Positions 1-9,458 of a DNA stretch of 64,000 nt are shown here, one piece after another. How positions within the stretch are numbered: position 1 is the stretch's first letter; the number at the start of each line of letters is the position of its first letter. Origin of the DNA: Rhizobium sp. (GTDB lineage: Bacteria; Pseudomonadota; Gammaproteobacteria; Xanthomonadales; Xanthomonadaceae); assembly GCA_019459185.1 (NCBI GenBank), contig JAIBEO010000217.1:1-64000 (forward strand), written 5' to 3'. A model generated the notes under the pieces. That model saw only the letters and a program-made list of their open reading frames with translations. It ran no database searches and was not told the origin of the DNA. A program made the position numbers and the translations under genes.

Positions 1-46
1 GGCTTCAGCCGCGAAGCCTTTCGCGAAGAGATTCGCGGCTGAAGCC
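1..46. repeat. REP-like palindrome
   Basis: Positions 1-15 and 32-46 are perfect 15-bp inverted repeats (GGCTTCAGCCGCGAA and its complement) around a 16-nt loop, followed by CCGCTCCTACAG. This arrangement is that of REP elements common in Xanthomonadaceae and Pseudomonas intergenic regions. The element may extend beyond the left edge of the window. It probably stabilises or terminates a transcript from the unseen upstream gene, but that role is inferred. Confidence 0.7.
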
Positions 47-105
47 GCTCCTACAGGGGGCGGGTGGCAGGGTAAAATCCGGGGTTTACCGCTTCGGGGG
101 TTCGC

Positions 106-876
106 ATGAAGATCCAAGACACCCGCGCCGCCATCACCGGCGGCGTTTCCGGCCTGGGCCTGGCCGTGGCCCGGCAGCTGGTGGCCGGCGGCGCCAAGGT
201 GGCGCTGCTCGACATCAACGACGACAAGGGCGCGGCCGCCGTGGCCGAACTGGGCGAGGCCAAGGCCCGCTACTGGCGCACCGACGTCACCGACGAAGCG
301 CAGGTAGCCGCCAACCTGGCCGAGGCGCAGGCGTTCATGGGCGGGCTCAATGCCGCCGTGAACTGCGCCGGCATCCTGGGCGCCGGCCGCGTGCTGGGCA
401 AGGACGCGCCGATGCCGCTGAAGAACTTCGCCACCACGGTGATGGTGAACCTGGTCGGCAGCTTCAACGTGGCCAAGGCCGCCGCCGACCTGATGCAGCA
501 CAACGCCGCCGGCGACGACGGCGAGCGCGGCGTCATCGTCAATACCGCCTCGGTGGCCGCCTACGAAGGCCAGATCGGCCAGGCCGCGTATTCGGCCTCG
601 AAGGGCGGCGTGGTCGGCATGACCCTGCCGATGGCGCGCGAGCTGGCCCGCTTCGGCATCCGAGTGAACACCATCGCCCCGGGCATCTTCTGGACCCCGA
701 TGGTGGACGGCATGCCGGAAGCCGTGCAGCAGTCGCTGTCGGCGTCCATCCCCTTCCCGTCCCGCCTGGGCCGGCCGGAGGAGTTCGCCGACCTGGTGGC
801 CTACATCGTCGGCAACCGCTATCTCAACGGCGAAACGATCCGCCTCGACGGCGCCGTCCGCCTCGCCCCCAAATAA
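106..876 (+). CDS. SDR family oxidoreductase, 3-hydroxyacyl-CoA dehydrogenase-like
   Basis: 256-residue short-chain dehydrogenase. The Rossmann dinucleotide motif TGGVSGLGLA lies near residues 11-20, an acidic residue (DIND) that favours NAD(H) follows beta-strand 2, NCAG sits at about 86, and the catalytic Ser and YSASKGG follow near residues 148-165. The overall pattern resembles the 3-hydroxyacyl-CoA dehydrogenase type II / HSD17B10 group, which would place it in fatty-acid or branched-chain acyl-CoA oxidation. The substrate cannot be fixed from sequence. The gene stands alone, with efpL starting 48 bp downstream. Confidence 0.85.
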   Translation: MKIQDTRAAITGGVSGLGLAVARQLVAGGAKVALLDINDDKGAAAVAELGEAKARYWRTDVTDEAQVAANLAEAQAFMGGLNAAVNCAGILGAGRVLGKDAPMPLKNFATTVMVNLVGSFNVAKAAADLMQHNAAGDDGERGVIVNTASVAAYEGQIGQAAYSASKGGVVGMTLPMARELARFGIRVNTIAPGIFWTPMVDGMPEAVQQSLSASIPFPSRLGRPEEFADLVAYIVGNRYLNGETIRLDGAVRLAPK

Positions 877-924
877 CCCCTTGGCTCCTACAACGGCAAC
901 AAACCCACGCAGCGAGTAATCCGC

Positions 925-1488
925 ATGAAGGCTTCCGAAATCAAGAAAGGCAACGTCATCGAGCACGCCGGCACCGTTTACCAGGTGCGCGACATCGAGC
1001 GCAGCTCGCCGCAGGGCCGCGGCGGCAACGTCAAGTTCCGCTTCACGCTCTACTCCGTGCCCGGCGGCACCAAGTACGACCTGAGCGCGGGCGCCGACGA
1101 CGAGCTGCGCGAGGTCGAGCTCAGCCGCCGCGCCAGCACCTTCAGCTACATGGACGGCAGCGCCTTCGTCTTCCTCGACGCCGACGACTACACGCCCTAC
1201 CAGCTCGACGCCGACGTGGTGGGCGACGCTGCCGGTTACATCACCGAAGGCCTGGAAGGCTGCTACGTGCAGCTGATCGAGGATGCGCCGGTGGCCGTGC
1301 AGCTGCCGCCGAGCGTCATCCTGGAAGTCGTGGACACCCCGCCCGAGCTCAAGGGCGGCACCGCCACCAAGCGCCCGAAGCCGGCCAAGCTCAACACCGG
1401 CCTCGAGATCATGGTGCCGGAGTACATCAGCAACGGCGAGAAGATCTGGGTCAGCACCACCACCGGCGAGTTCAACGGCCGCGTGTGA
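925..1488 (+). CDS. efpL: Elongation factor P-like protein EfpL/YeiP
   Basis: 187 residues with the three-domain EF-P layout: KOW-like N-terminal domain, then two OB folds ending in [16 protein letters not shown]. The domain I loop reads [12 protein letters not shown], with Arg32 in an elongated tip where canonical EF-P carries a modified Lys34. That is the signature of the EfpL (YeiP) subfamily, which needs no modification and helps ribosomes through stalling motifs. The true EF-P with a lysine tip is at 51712-52278, so this genome has both paralogues. The 3' end overlaps the convergent Nudix gene by 17 bp. Confidence 0.92.
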   Translation: MKASEIKKGNVIEHAGTVYQVRDIERSSPQGRGGNVKFRFTLYSVPGGTKYDLSAGADDELREVELSRRASTFSYMDGSAFVFLDADDYTPYQLDADVVGDAAGYITEGLEGCYVQLIEDAPVAVQLPPSVILEVVDTPPELKGGTATKRPKPAKLNTGLEIMVPEYISNGEKIWVSTTTGEFNGRV

Positions 1489-2023
1489 GCCAGCGCGTCG
1501 CCATCCGGCGCATGGATTCGTCCATCGCCGGGTCGGCGGCGATCTCCGCCACCGGTTTCCAGGCCAGGTCCAGCGATTCCTCGCTGACCGCGAAGTCCTC
1601 GCTGCCGGTGGCGCGCACCACGAAGCGCACGTCGTAATGCCAGTGTTCCGGGTCCGCGCCGCGGGCCGGGATGGCGTGCCGGTCGAGGTCGAAGAGGCCG
1701 CCTTCGACCACCAGGCCCACCAGGCCTGATTCCTCTTCCGCTTCCCGCAGCGCCACCCGCGCCAGGTCGGTGTCGCCGTCGGCGTGCCCGCCCAGCTGCA
1801 GCCAGCGGCCCAGTTTGCGGTGGTGGGTGAGCAGCACGCGCTCGCCGTCGGCGCTGACCAGCCAGGCCGAACCGGTGAAATGCCCCGGCGGGTGGCTACG
1901 CTCGAATGCGGCCGGCGACGAGGCCAGGAAGTCGCTGAACAGCGCCGCCGTGGCGGCTTCCGCCGGGTTCGCCTGCAGGAAGCAGGCCAGCGCATGACCG
2001 AGATCGAAGCCTTCCGTATCCAT
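1472..2023 (-). CDS. Nudix hydrolase
   Basis: 183 residues. The Nudix box is present at about residues 78-100 (GHADGDTD then REAEEESGL), giving the metal-binding REXXEE core. The Glu that normally follows G-x5 is replaced by Thr, as in a subgroup with the opening LGGHADGD. The family cleaves nucleoside diphosphate derivatives; the substrate here is unknown. An N-terminal segment of about 45 residues precedes the Nudix fold. The start ATG is at 2023 and the stop lies inside the end of efpL on the other strand. Confidence 0.85.
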   Translation of the reverse strand: MDTEGFDLGHALACFLQANPAEAATAALFSDFLASSPAAFERSHPPGHFTGSAWLVSADGERVLLTHHRKLGRWLQLGGHADGDTDLARVALREAEEESGLVGLVVEGGLFDLDRHAIPARGADPEHWHYDVRFVVRATGSEDFAVSEESLDLAWKPVAEIAADPAMDESMRRMATRWLTRGR

Positions 2024-2118
2024 TTTTCACCCGGCTTTGAGGGCGCACAGGATATCCCGGCGGCGTGGCGCGCGGCGGCTTGTGGCCCCCCGCCTGCTCG
2101 GCTAAGGTTAGGCGCCGC

Positions 2119-2140
2119 CCATGACCGCTCAGGGTCATGG
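2119..2140. promoter_or_regulatory. Perfect 8-bp inverted repeat upstream of permease
   Basis: CCATGACC (2119-2126) and GGTCATGG (2133-2140) form a perfect inverted repeat with a 6-nt spacer in the interval between the Nudix gene and the permease start at 2204. It could be an operator or an mRNA hairpin. No T-tract follows, so a terminator is unlikely. Confidence 0.35.
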
Positions 2141-2203
2141 CCATTACAGGTCGCCCGCAGCCGCGGGCCGGCCCAGAACAATGCGATCCAGGGGAGTTCC
2201 CAG

Positions 2204-3691
2204 ATGCTTTTCCAGCGCGTCAAGTCGCTTGACCAGATCCTTGCCACGGCAGAAAAAAAGAGCCTCAAGCGCCAGCTCGGTCCCATCCAGCTGACCCTGC
2301 TGGGCATCGGCGCCATCATCGGCACCGGCATCTTCGTACTCACCGCCGAAGCGGGCCAGAAGGCCGGCCCCGCCATGATGATCGCCTTCATCATCGCCGC
2401 GGTGGTCTGCGCCCTGGCCGCCCTCGCCTACGCCGAGCTGGCCTCGATGGTGCCGGTCTCCGGCTCCGCCTACACCTACACCTACGGCGTGCTGGGCGAA
2501 GGCCTGGCCTGGATCGTCGGCTGGGCGCTGGTGCTTGAATACGCGGTCGCCGCGGGCGCGGTGTCCGTCGGCTGGTCCGGCTACATGAACGGCCTGCTGA
2601 TCAGCGCCGGCATCCCCTTGCCCGAAGCCTTGCGAACCGGGCCCTGGGACGGCGGCACCTTCAACCTGCTGGCCTTCCTGGTCGCGCTGGCCGTCACCGG
2701 CCTGCTGGTGATCGGCACCTCCAAGAGCGCCAAGGTCAACGCCGTGCTGGTGGCCATCAAGGTCATCGCGCTCACCGCGTTCATCATCATCGCCTTCCCG
2801 GCGGTCAAGGACCCGAACTTCGAGCCCTTCATGCCCACCGGCTGGGGCAGCCCGATGGGCGGCATCGGCGTGCTCGGCGCGGCGGCGTCCATCTTCTTCG
2901 CCTACGTCGGCTTCGACGCCGTGTCCACCGCGGCCGAGGAAACCCGCAACCCGAACCGCAACATCCCCATCGGCCTGATCGGCTCGCTGGCGGTCTGCAC
3001 CATCTTCTACCTGCTGGTGGGTTACACCGCCGTCGGCTCGGTCGGCTCGCAGCCGATGATGGGTCCGGATGGCCTGGCCCTGGCGCCGGGCAGCGCCGAG
3101 CTGGCCGCCGCCTGCAAGGGCTCCGAGGAACTGGTGTGCAGCAAGGAGCCGCTGGCCCACGTGCTGCGCCTGCTGGGCTTCGAAGGCTGGGGCAACGCCA
3201 TCGGCATCGCCGCCGCGCTGGCCCTGCCCTCGGTGATCCTGATGATGCTGTTCGGCCAGACCCGCATCTTCTTCACCATGTCGCGCGACGGCCTGCTGCC
3301 GAACGTGCTGTCCAAGATCCACCCGAAGTTCCACACCCCGCACGTGATCACCCTGATCACCGGCGTGGCGGTGTCGCTGTTCGCGGCGCTGTTCCCGGTG
3401 GGTGTGCTGGCCGACATCTCCAACTCGGGCACGCTGTTCGCGTTCCTGATGGTGGCGGTAGGCGTGATGATCCTGCGCAAGACCCAGCCGGACCGCCCGC
3501 GTCCGTTCCGCACGCCCTTCGTGTGGGTGGTCTGCCCGCTGGCCATCGCCGGCACCCTGCTGCTGTTCTTCAACCTGTCGATGTACACGCTCGGCATGTT
3601 CTTCGGCTGGGCCGCGATCGGCATCATCTTCTACTACTCCTACGGTTACCGCCGCAGCCACCTGGCGAACGGCACCGAAGCCGCGAACTGA
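2204..3691 (+). CDS. APC family amino acid permease (CAT/YhdG-like)
   Basis: 495 residues when started at the ATG at 2204, which has a good GGGGAG Shine-Dalgarno 7 nt upstream; the open frame extends further upstream but without family similarity. The APC consensus IGAIIGTGIFVLTA falls in TM1 (around residue 35), and roughly 12 hydrophobic segments follow. A soluble loop with a Cys pair (ACKGSEELVCSK) lies near residue 310. Members import amino acids by proton symport; which amino acid is not readable. A second APC permease starts 15 bp downstream, suggesting co-transcription. Confidence 0.9.
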   Translation: MLFQRVKSLDQILATAEKKSLKRQLGPIQLTLLGIGAIIGTGIFVLTAEAGQKAGPAMMIAFIIAAVVCALAALAYAELASMVPVSGSAYTYTYGVLGEGLAWIVGWALVLEYAVAAGAVSVGWSGYMNGLLISAGIPLPEALRTGPWDGGTFNLLAFLVALAVTGLLVIGTSKSAKVNAVLVAIKVIALTAFIIIAFPAVKDPNFEPFMPTGWGSPMGGIGVLGAAASIFFAYVGFDAVSTAAEETRNPNRNIPIGLIGSLAVCTIFYLLVGYTAVGSVGSQPMMGPDGLALAPGSAELAAACKGSEELVCSKEPLAHVLRLLGFEGWGNAIGIAAALALPSVILMMLFGQTRIFFTMSRDGLLPNVLSKIHPKFHTPHVITLITGVAVSLFAALFPVGVLADISNSGTLFAFLMVAVGVMILRKTQPDRPRPFRTPFVWVVCPLAIAGTLLLFFNLSMYTLGMFFGWAAIGIIFYYSYGYRRSHLANGTEAAN

Positions 3692-3706
3692 CGGAAGGCG
3701 CGGCGG

Positions 3707-5011
3707 ATGAGCAGCTCTTCGCCGCGCAAGATCGGCGTGTTGTTGGCCACCTTCGTGTTGGCAAACAACATGATCGGCTCCGGCTTCTTCCTGCTGCCGG
3801 CCTCGCTGGCCGGCCAGGGCGGCGTCACCGCGCTCAGCTGGCTGCTGGGCACGGTGATCGCGGTGGTGCTGGGCGGGGCCTTCGCCCGCCTGGCCCGGGA
3901 CTACCCCAACCTCAACTGCCCCGACGACTACGTGCGGCCCTCGCTGGGCCGTGACATGGGCTTCCTGGCCACCACGCTGTACTGGGCCTCGTCCTGGATC
4001 GGCAACAACGCCATCGCGGTGGCGGCCTTCGGTTACCTGGTCACCCTGCTGCCCATCGACGGCAGCGACACCACCTGGCGCATCGCCGGCCAGGTCGGCC
4101 TGATCTGGCTGATGTTCGCCATCAACCTGCTGGGTCCGCGCCAGGTGGCGAAGTTCCAGTCCTTCTGCGTGGTGTTCGGCCTGCTGCCGGTGACGGTGGT
4201 GCTGCTGGGCGGCTGGGGCCACTTCGACGGCGACCTGTACGCGGCCGCCTGGAACGTGACCGGCGAATCCGACGCCAGCGTGGTGTTCTCCAACCTCGCG
4301 CCGATCTTCTGGGCCTTCGTGGGCCTGGAAACCGGCGCCATGGTGGCGGGCATCGTGCGCGAGCCGGAAAAGAACGTGCCACGCGCCACCCTGGGCGGCA
4401 TCGTGCTGGCCGGCGTGGTCTACCTGCTGTCCTCGGTGCTGGTGATGGGCATCGTGCCGGCGGCGGAACTGGCCGCGTCCAGCGCCCCGTTCGCGCTGGT
4501 GGCCGGGCAGATCTTCGGCGCCTGGGCCATTCCGGTCATCGCCGCCGCGGCCGCGCTCAAGGCCACCGGCACGCTGGGCGGCTGGATGCTGGTGTCGGGT
4601 GAATCCGGCGCCCGCGCCGCGCAGCGCGGCTACCTGCCAGCGGTGTTCGGGCGGCTGATGCCGAACGGCGCCGCGGGCGTGGGCCTGGCCATCGTGGCTG
4701 CGGCCATGACGGGCATCGCCTTCCTGACCCTGACACCGACGGTGTCGGGCCAGTTCGAGACGATCATCGGCATGGTCGTGCTGCTGGTTGTGCTGGCCTA
4801 CGTGGCTGCCGGGCTGAGCCTGCTGGTGGGCACGCCGCAGCGGCCATCGGGCCTGAAGGAAAAGGCGCTGGGCGTGGGCGCGCTGCTGGCCTGTTCGCTG
4901 CTGATCTTCTCTTCGCCCTGGTCCATGGTGGGCGGCGCCGCGCTGGTGACGGTGCTGGCCTGGGCCGGCTTCCGCCTGCTGGCCGGGCGCGATCAGCCCA
5001 GCCAGTCCTGA
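3707..5011 (+). CDS. APC family permease, AdiC/PotE-like
   Basis: 434 residues, about 12 membrane segments. The TM1 motif NNMIGSGFFLLPASLA matches the basic amino acid/polyamine antiporter branch (AdiC, CadB, PotE), which exchanges arginine, lysine or ornithine for the decarboxylated amine. No decarboxylase gene lies beside it, so an exchange role is only a family-level guess. It follows the first permease with a 15-bp gap and its last 19 bp overlap convergent exoD. Confidence 0.85.
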   Translation: MSSSSPRKIGVLLATFVLANNMIGSGFFLLPASLAGQGGVTALSWLLGTVIAVVLGGAFARLARDYPNLNCPDDYVRPSLGRDMGFLATTLYWASSWIGNNAIAVAAFGYLVTLLPIDGSDTTWRIAGQVGLIWLMFAINLLGPRQVAKFQSFCVVFGLLPVTVVLLGGWGHFDGDLYAAAWNVTGESDASVVFSNLAPIFWAFVGLETGAMVAGIVREPEKNVPRATLGGIVLAGVVYLLSSVLVMGIVPAAELAASSAPFALVAGQIFGAWAIPVIAAAAALKATGTLGGWMLVSGESGARAAQRGYLPAVFGRLMPNGAAGVGLAIVAAAMTGIAFLTLTPTVSGQFETIIGMVVLLVVLAYVAAGLSLLVGTPQRPSGLKEKALGVGALLACSLLIFSSPWSMVGGAALVTVLAWAGFRLLAGRDQPSQS

Positions 5012-5634
5012 ACCGCCTGGAAGGCGGCCCCGCCACCGGCCGCCAGCAGGATGAAGTAGGCGATGGTTGCCAGCTGGGCCACGTGGCCGATCAGCACCGA
5101 ACCGCCATCGCGCTGGATGAAGCCGATGGCGTAGAACAGCAGCGCGATGCCCGGCAGGGTATTGCTGAAGGGCACGAAGCCCAGCGGCGCCATCAGCAGG
5201 AGGGCAGCGCTGGTGAAGGCCAGGTTGCCCGTCGTGCGCCAGCCACGCCGCTCGACCAGCCAGTGCAGGCGATGCGGGCGGCTGATGCGCTCGAACCGGT
5301 GCACCCATTTCAGTCCGGCGCCCAGCGCGGCGCGCACCTTGTCGCCGGGCAGCGGCCGTTCGCGCAGGCGTCGCGGCAGCCAGACGGGCCGTCCGCTGAG
5401 CCGGCTGATGCCAATCAGCAGGATGGCGCCGCCGAAGACCGTGCTGACGCCGGGGATGGACACCGGGACCAGGAACACGAGCACCATCAGCGCCGTGACC
5501 AGCAGCAGGCCCTCGTCGCCGAACTGCTCCATCAGCTGGCCCAGTTCAATCGAGCCATCACTCACGTTCGCGATGGCGTCACCCAACTGTTCGCCCAGGG
5601 ACCTGCCGGCATCGGGTGGCAAGGAGCCGCTCAT
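4993..5634 (-). CDS. exoD: ExoD family membrane protein
   Basis: 213 residues from the ATG at 5634 ([10 protein letters not shown]). The family pattern of ExoD is visible: LVFLVPVSIPGVSTVFG and PVWLPRRLRERPL in the first half, and LLLMAPLGFVPFSNTLPG then GFIQRDGG in the second, with four hydrophobic stretches. ExoD proteins are integral membrane proteins linked to exopolysaccharide synthesis; the biochemical role is not settled. The start overlaps the rmuC stop by 4 bp (ATGA), so the two are translationally coupled. Confidence 0.9.
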   Translation of the reverse strand: MSGSLPPDAGRSLGEQLGDAIANVSDGSIELGQLMEQFGDEGLLLVTALMVLVFLVPVSIPGVSTVFGGAILLIGISRLSGRPVWLPRRLRERPLPGDKVRAALGAGLKWVHRFERISRPHRLHWLVERRGWRTTGNLAFTSAALLLMAPLGFVPFSNTLPGIALLFYAIGFIQRDGGSVLIGHVAQLATIAYFILLAAGGGAAFQAVQDWLG

Positions 5635-6902
5635 GGCCCGGGCACCTCGCCTTCGTCGCTGCCGTCGTCGACGACCAGGCCCGTCGGCAGGCGCTTGGAC
5701 GGCGCCACGCCCAGCTTGCGCAGCATCTCGGCCTGGCGCACCAGGTTGCCGCGGCCCTGGGAGAGCTTGTCCACCGCCGAGCCGTGCAGCTCCTGCGCCT
5801 TCTTCAGCGCGTCGCCGACCTTGAGCAGGTCTTCCGAGAAGCCAACGAACTTGTCGTAGAGCACCGCCGCGCGGTCGGAGATGGCCTTGGCATTGGCGTT
5901 CTGGTGCTCGGTGCGCCACATCTGCGCCACCAGCCGCAGCGACGCCAGCAGGTTGCTCGGCCCCACCAGGATGATCTTGCGCTCGAAGGCGTAGCCGTAG
6001 AGCTGCGGGTCGCGGCGCAGGGCTTCCAGGAAAGCCGCCTCGACCGGCACGAACATCAGCACCAGCTCCGGGCTGGTCAGGCCCTCGAGCCGGCTGTAGT
6101 CCTTTTCGCCCAGCAGGCGCACGTGGTTGCGCAGGGCCACCACGTGGCGGCCGAAGTGCGCCTCGCGCTCGGCATCGTCACTGGCCTCGCAGGCGCGCTG
6201 GTAATCGAGCAGCACCATCTTGGCGTCGATGACGATGCTCTTGTCCTCGGGCAGGCGCAGCACGGCGTCGGGGCGGTAGCGGTCGCCCTCGCCGTCCTTG
6301 TAGCTTTCCTGGGTGAAGTAGTCGCGGCCCTTTTCCAGCGCGGCGGTTTCGAGCAGGCGCTCGAGCTTGAGTTCGCCCCAGTAGCCCTGGCTGCGGTTGT
6401 CGCTGCTGAGTGCGCGGCTCAGGCTTTGCGCCTCCTGGCCCAGCGTCTGGTTCAGGCGCACCAGGTCGTCGATGCGGGTCTGCAACGCCACGCGGGCGTT
6501 GTTTTCCTTTTCGTAGGCCTCGTTGACCGACTTGCGGAAGCCGTCGATCTGCTCGCGCAGCGGGGTGAGCAGCTGGCCGATCTGGGTGGCGTTCTGCTCG
6601 CCGAAGCGCTTGGACTTGTCCTCGAGGATTTCCGCGGCCAGGGCCTGGAAGTCGGACTTGAGGCGCTCGCGCGCGGACTCGAGGTCCTTGTAGCGCTGCT
6701 CGGCGGCCAGGGACTGCTCCTGCAGCCGCGCTTCGAGGCCGGCGGCGCGCGCCTCGGCCGCCACCCGCGCCTCGCGCACCTGGCGCAGTTCGCCCTCGAG
6801 TTCAGCCAGGCGGCGGCGGGCGACCACGAAGGACGCGGCGCCGGCCACGATTAGGCCGGCCAGCAGGCCCAGCAGCAGGAAAGTGGCTTCGGAAGCAGAC
6901 AA
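5631..6902 (-). CDS. rmuC: DNA recombination protein RmuC
   Basis: 423 residues: an N-terminal membrane anchor (about residues 6-27), a long coiled coil rich in E/R/A (30-150), then the RmuC nuclease-like domain with [18 protein letters not shown] core ([11 protein letters not shown]) and [13 protein letters not shown]. RmuC limits inversions at short inverted repeats. The best start is a TTG at 6902, since there is no in-frame ATG close upstream, and this codon directly abuts a terminator-like hairpin. Coupled to exoD by a 4-bp overlap. Confidence 0.9.
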   Translation of the reverse strand: MSASEATFLLLGLLAGLIVAGAASFVVARRRLAELEGELRQVREARVAAEARAAGLEARLQEQSLAAEQRYKDLESARERLKSDFQALAAEILEDKSKRFGEQNATQIGQLLTPLREQIDGFRKSVNEAYEKENNARVALQTRIDDLVRLNQTLGQEAQSLSRALSSDNRSQGYWGELKLERLLETAALEKGRDYFTQESYKDGEGDRYRPDAVLRLPEDKSIVIDAKMVLLDYQRACEASDDAEREAHFGRHVVALRNHVRLLGEKDYSRLEGLTSPELVLMFVPVEAAFLEALRRDPQLYGYAFERKIILVGPSNLLASLRLVAQMWRTEHQNANAKAISDRAAVLYDKFVGFSEDLLKVGDALKKAQELHGSAVDKLSQGRGNLVRQAEMLRKLGVAPSKRLPTGLVVDDGSDEGEVPGP

Positions 6903-6906
6903 AAGA

Positions 6907-6936
6907 AATCCCCGGCATCGGTCGATACCGGGGATT
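6907..6936 (-). terminator. Terminator-like hairpin between the HiPIP gene and rmuC
   Basis: A 13-bp stem (one G-U pair) with a GGTC loop: arms 6907-6919 and 6924-6936. On the minus strand it is followed by TTTCTTTTG, as expected for Rho-independent termination after the HiPIP gene. The T-run contains the TTG start of rmuC, so the hairpin would also limit read-through and ribosome access to rmuC. Confidence 0.75.
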
Positions 6937-6995
6937 CTAGCCGCGGGGCGGTCTCAGGGGCCGAGACGGCCCCGGAGGCGCGCCGGGGGGCGGGT

Positions 6996-7313
6996 TCAGG
7001 CGGCCTTCTTGGCCCAGGCCGAGCACCAGGCGGTGGCGGGGACCTTGAAGCCCGGGAACAGGGTGCAGGCGCCCGAAGCCGCGGTGAAGAACTGGCAGTT
7101 GCTGCAGCTGCTGTCCGGCTTGAAGCTCGGGTGTTTCACGGTCTTGGCGTCCTCGGCGAAGGCGAGCGCCTTGGCCTGGGCGTTGTCGAGCGGCAGCGGC
7201 TTCAGTTCCTGCGCATGGGCCTGGCCGATGAGCGCCGGCGCCACGAAGGGCACGGCGGCCACCATGGCGGCCTTGACGAGGAAACCGCGGCGGGAGGAAT
7301 TCACGTTGTTCAT
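6996..7313 (-). CDS. High-potential iron-sulfur protein (HiPIP)
   Basis: 105 residues. A twin-arginine signal ([10 protein letters not shown]) with a hydrophobic stretch and an AHA-Q cleavage site at about residue 34 directs the folded protein to the periplasm. The four cluster ligands Cys70, Cys73, Cys83 and Cys97 show the HiPIP spacing (CxxC, then C, then C in AWCSAW). It would bind one [4Fe-4S] cluster and carry electrons in the periplasm. It is transcribed alone and ends at a hairpin. Confidence 0.95.
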   Translation of the reverse strand: MNNVNSSRRGFLVKAAMVAAVPFVAPALIGQAHAQELKPLPLDNAQAKALAFAEDAKTVKHPSFKPDSSCSNCQFFTAASGACTLFPGFKVPATAWCSAWAKKAA

Positions 7314-7436
7314 GGTCTGGTCCCTTGGCTACGGAGGTATTCCGATGGCTGGAGACGACTATACCCCCACGGTGTGAAATCAGCGTTGATGCAGGTCAAG
7401 CCGACGCGCCGCGCGGCTTCCGCTAGACTTTGGTTC

Positions 7437-8072
7437 ATGGAAAACCTGCCCTACGACCCCGCCCGCCTGGCCCAGCGGGCCGCCGAGATCGTCGCCAACA
7501 CCCGGGAGCTGTCCGCCCTGGGCTGGACCCCGGCCACCAGCAGCAATTTCTCGATGCGGCTCGACGACCGCCATGCCGCCATCACGGTCTCCGGCCGCGA
7601 CAAGGGCCGGCTGGGCCCGGACGACATCATGGTGGTGGATTTCGACGGCCGCCCGGTGGCCACCTCGCACCGCCCTTCGGCCGAAACCCTGCTGCACACC
7701 CAGCTCTATGCCCGCTACCCGGACATCGGCTGCGTGCTGCACACCCATTCGCACGTGCAGACGGTGTGCTCGCGCCTGTACGCCGCCCAGGGCCACGTGC
7801 ACCTGGAAGGCTACGAACTGCTCAAGGCCTTCGCCGGCAACCAGACCCACGAAATGGCCGTGGACGTGCCGGTGCTGCCGAACACCCAGGACATGCGCGA
7901 ACTGGCCGACGGGGTGGAAACCCTGCTCGACCGGCAGCCCATGTGGGGCTACCTGATCAACGGCCACGGGCTCTACGCCTGGGGCAAGGACATGGCCGAG
8001 GCGCGCCGGCACCTGGAGGCCTTCGAATTCCTGCTGGCCTGCGAACTCGACCTGAGGAGACTGCACGCGTGA
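7437..8072 (+). CDS. mtnB: Methylthioribulose-1-phosphate dehydratase
   Basis: 211 residues from the ATG at 7437 ([12 protein letters not shown]). Class II aldolase fold: TSSNFSMRL near residue 35, the zinc-binding HTHSH at about 100-104, and a further His in [10 protein letters not shown] near 183. MtnB removes water from 5-methylthioribulose-1-phosphate in the methionine salvage pathway. Its stop overlaps the GTG start of mtnD by 4 bp, and mtnC follows, so three consecutive steps of salvage are encoded together. Confidence 0.95.
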   Translation: MENLPYDPARLAQRAAEIVANTRELSALGWTPATSSNFSMRLDDRHAAITVSGRDKGRLGPDDIMVVDFDGRPVATSHRPSAETLLHTQLYARYPDIGCVLHTHSHVQTVCSRLYAAQGHVHLEGYELLKAFAGNQTHEMAVDVPVLPNTQDMRELADGVETLLDRQPMWGYLINGHGLYAWGKDMAEARRHLEAFEFLLACELDLRRLHA

Positions 8073-8626
8073 GCCGCCTTCGCATCTTCAACGATACCGA
8101 CCCGGCCACCCCGCTCTCGGCCACCGAGGACCTGGCGCTGATCGCCGAACGCCTCAAGGCCATCGGCGTGCGCTTCGAGCAGTGGCGGGCCAGCGCGCCG
8201 GTGGCGCCGGGCGCCCCGCCCGAGGACGTGATGGCGGCCTACCGCGCCGACATCGACCGCCTGGTGGCCGAGAACGGCTTCAACAGCGTGGACGTGGTGT
8301 CGATCGCGCCCGACAACCCGAACAAGGATGCGGCCCGCGCCAAATTCCTGGACGAGCACTACCACAAGGAAGACGAGGTGCGCTTTTTCGTGGCCGGCTC
8401 GGGCCTGTTTTCGCTGCACGTGGACGGCAAGGTCTACGAGGTGCGCTGCGAGGCCGGCGACCTGATCGGCGTGCCGGACGGCACCACCCACTGGTTCGAC
8501 ATGGGCCCGGAGCCGAGCTTCATTGCCATCCGCTTCTTCACCCAGCCCGACGGCTGGGTCGGCCATTTCACCGGCACCGACATCGCCCAACGCTTCCCGC
8601 GCTACGAACCCGGCCAGGCCGGGTGA
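8069..8626 (+). CDS. mtnD: Acireductone dioxygenase
   Basis: 185 residues from a GTG start (VSRLRIFND) inside the end of mtnB. The cupin metal motif [11 protein letters not shown] gives the H-x-H-x3-E set and a later His in THWFDMG completes the Fe/Ni site. The enzyme oxidises acireductone to the keto-acid precursor of methionine; the alternative product with bound Ni depends on metal and cannot be read from sequence. Confidence 0.95.
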   Translation: MSRLRIFNDTDPATPLSATEDLALIAERLKAIGVRFEQWRASAPVAPGAPPEDVMAAYRADIDRLVAENGFNSVDVVSIAPDNPNKDAARAKFLDEHYHKEDEVRFFVAGSGLFSLHVDGKVYEVRCEAGDLIGVPDGTTHWFDMGPEPSFIAIRFFTQPDGWVGHFTGTDIAQRFPRYEPGQAG

Positions 8627-8630
8627 GAGC

Positions 8631-8736
8631 GTTTTTTGGCCACGGATTTACGCGGATGAACGCGGATAGAGCAAAAGCATTCTGAATTGGCTCCGGCTTT
8701 ATCCGCGTTCATCCGCGTAAATCCGTGGCAAAAAAC
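8631..8736. repeat. Long inverted repeat, CGCGGAT family, copy 1
   Basis: Arms 8631-8668 and 8700-8736 are complementary over 37 bp with a single unpaired G, separated by about 31 nt. The core is the sequence CACGGATTTACGCGGATGA. It fills the whole gap between mtnD and mtnC, so the mtn operon is interrupted by it. Related sequence occurs at 43339 and 55584. Confidence 0.85.
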
Positions 8737-8753
8737 AAAGCTCCAACGAGACC

Positions 8754-9443
8754 ATGAAGACGATACTCACCGACATCGAAGGCACCACGAGCAGTATTTC
8801 GTTCGTGAAGGACGTGCTGTTTCCGTATGCGCGGCGGGCGCTGCCCGCGTTCGTGGCGGCGCATGGGCGGGAGCCGGAAGTGCGGCGCTGGCTGGACGTG
8901 GTGGCGGCCGAGAGTGGCGGGCTGTGCCAGGACGAGATGATCGTCGAGACGCTGCAGGGCTGGATCGATGCCGACCGCAAGCACACCGCGCTCAAGGCCC
9001 TGCAGGGCATGCTGTGGGAGAAGGGTTACGGCAGCGCCGATTTCACCGCGCACATGTACCCCGACGCGGTCGAGGCGCTGGGTCGCTGGCATTCCGCGGG
9101 CCACCGCATCGCCGTGTATTCCTCGGGTTCGGTGCCGGCGCAGAAGCTGTTCTTCGGCCACAGCGACGCCGGCGACCTGACGCCGCTCATTTCCGGCTGG
9201 TTCGACACCGAAACCGGCGGCAAGCGCGAGGCGGAAAGCTACCGTCGCATCGTGTCGGCGCTGGGCGTGCCCGCCGGCGAGGTGCTGTTCCTGTCCGACG
9301 TGGTGGAGGAGCTCGACGCCGCCCGCGAAGCCGGCCTGGGCACCGTGCTGCTCGACCGCCGCAACGACTACCCGCAGCCGCGCCTGGGCGAGGCCACGCA
9401 CGGCCACGCGCGCGTCGAGAGCTTCGCCGACATCAGGCCCTGA
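8754..9443 (+). CDS. mtnC: Acireductone synthase (enolase-phosphatase E1)
   Basis: 229 residues. HAD-superfamily enzyme: motif I is [11 protein letters not shown] (DxEGT as in MtnC rather than DxDGT), motif II is SSGSV near 125, and motif III/IV is [12 protein letters not shown]. It enolises and dephosphorylates 2,3-diketo-5-methylthiopentyl-1-phosphate, supplying the substrate of MtnD. It lies after mtnB-mtnD across the palindromic element. Confidence 0.95.
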   Translation: MKTILTDIEGTTSSISFVKDVLFPYARRALPAFVAAHGREPEVRRWLDVVAAESGGLCQDEMIVETLQGWIDADRKHTALKALQGMLWEKGYGSADFTAHMYPDAVEALGRWHSAGHRIAVYSSGSVPAQKLFFGHSDAGDLTPLISGWFDTETGGKREAESYRRIVSALGVPAGEVLFLSDVVEELDAAREAGLGTVLLDRRNDYPQPRLGEATHGHARVESFADIRP

Positions 9444-9458
9444 GCCGGGCCTCGCCGC

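Noticed and set aside
2144..5308. A 1054-codon open frame on the minus strand across both permease genes
   Set aside because: Composition is His/Gln/Gly-rich with no domain pattern, and the plus strand holds two clear APC permeases. It is a GC-driven shadow.
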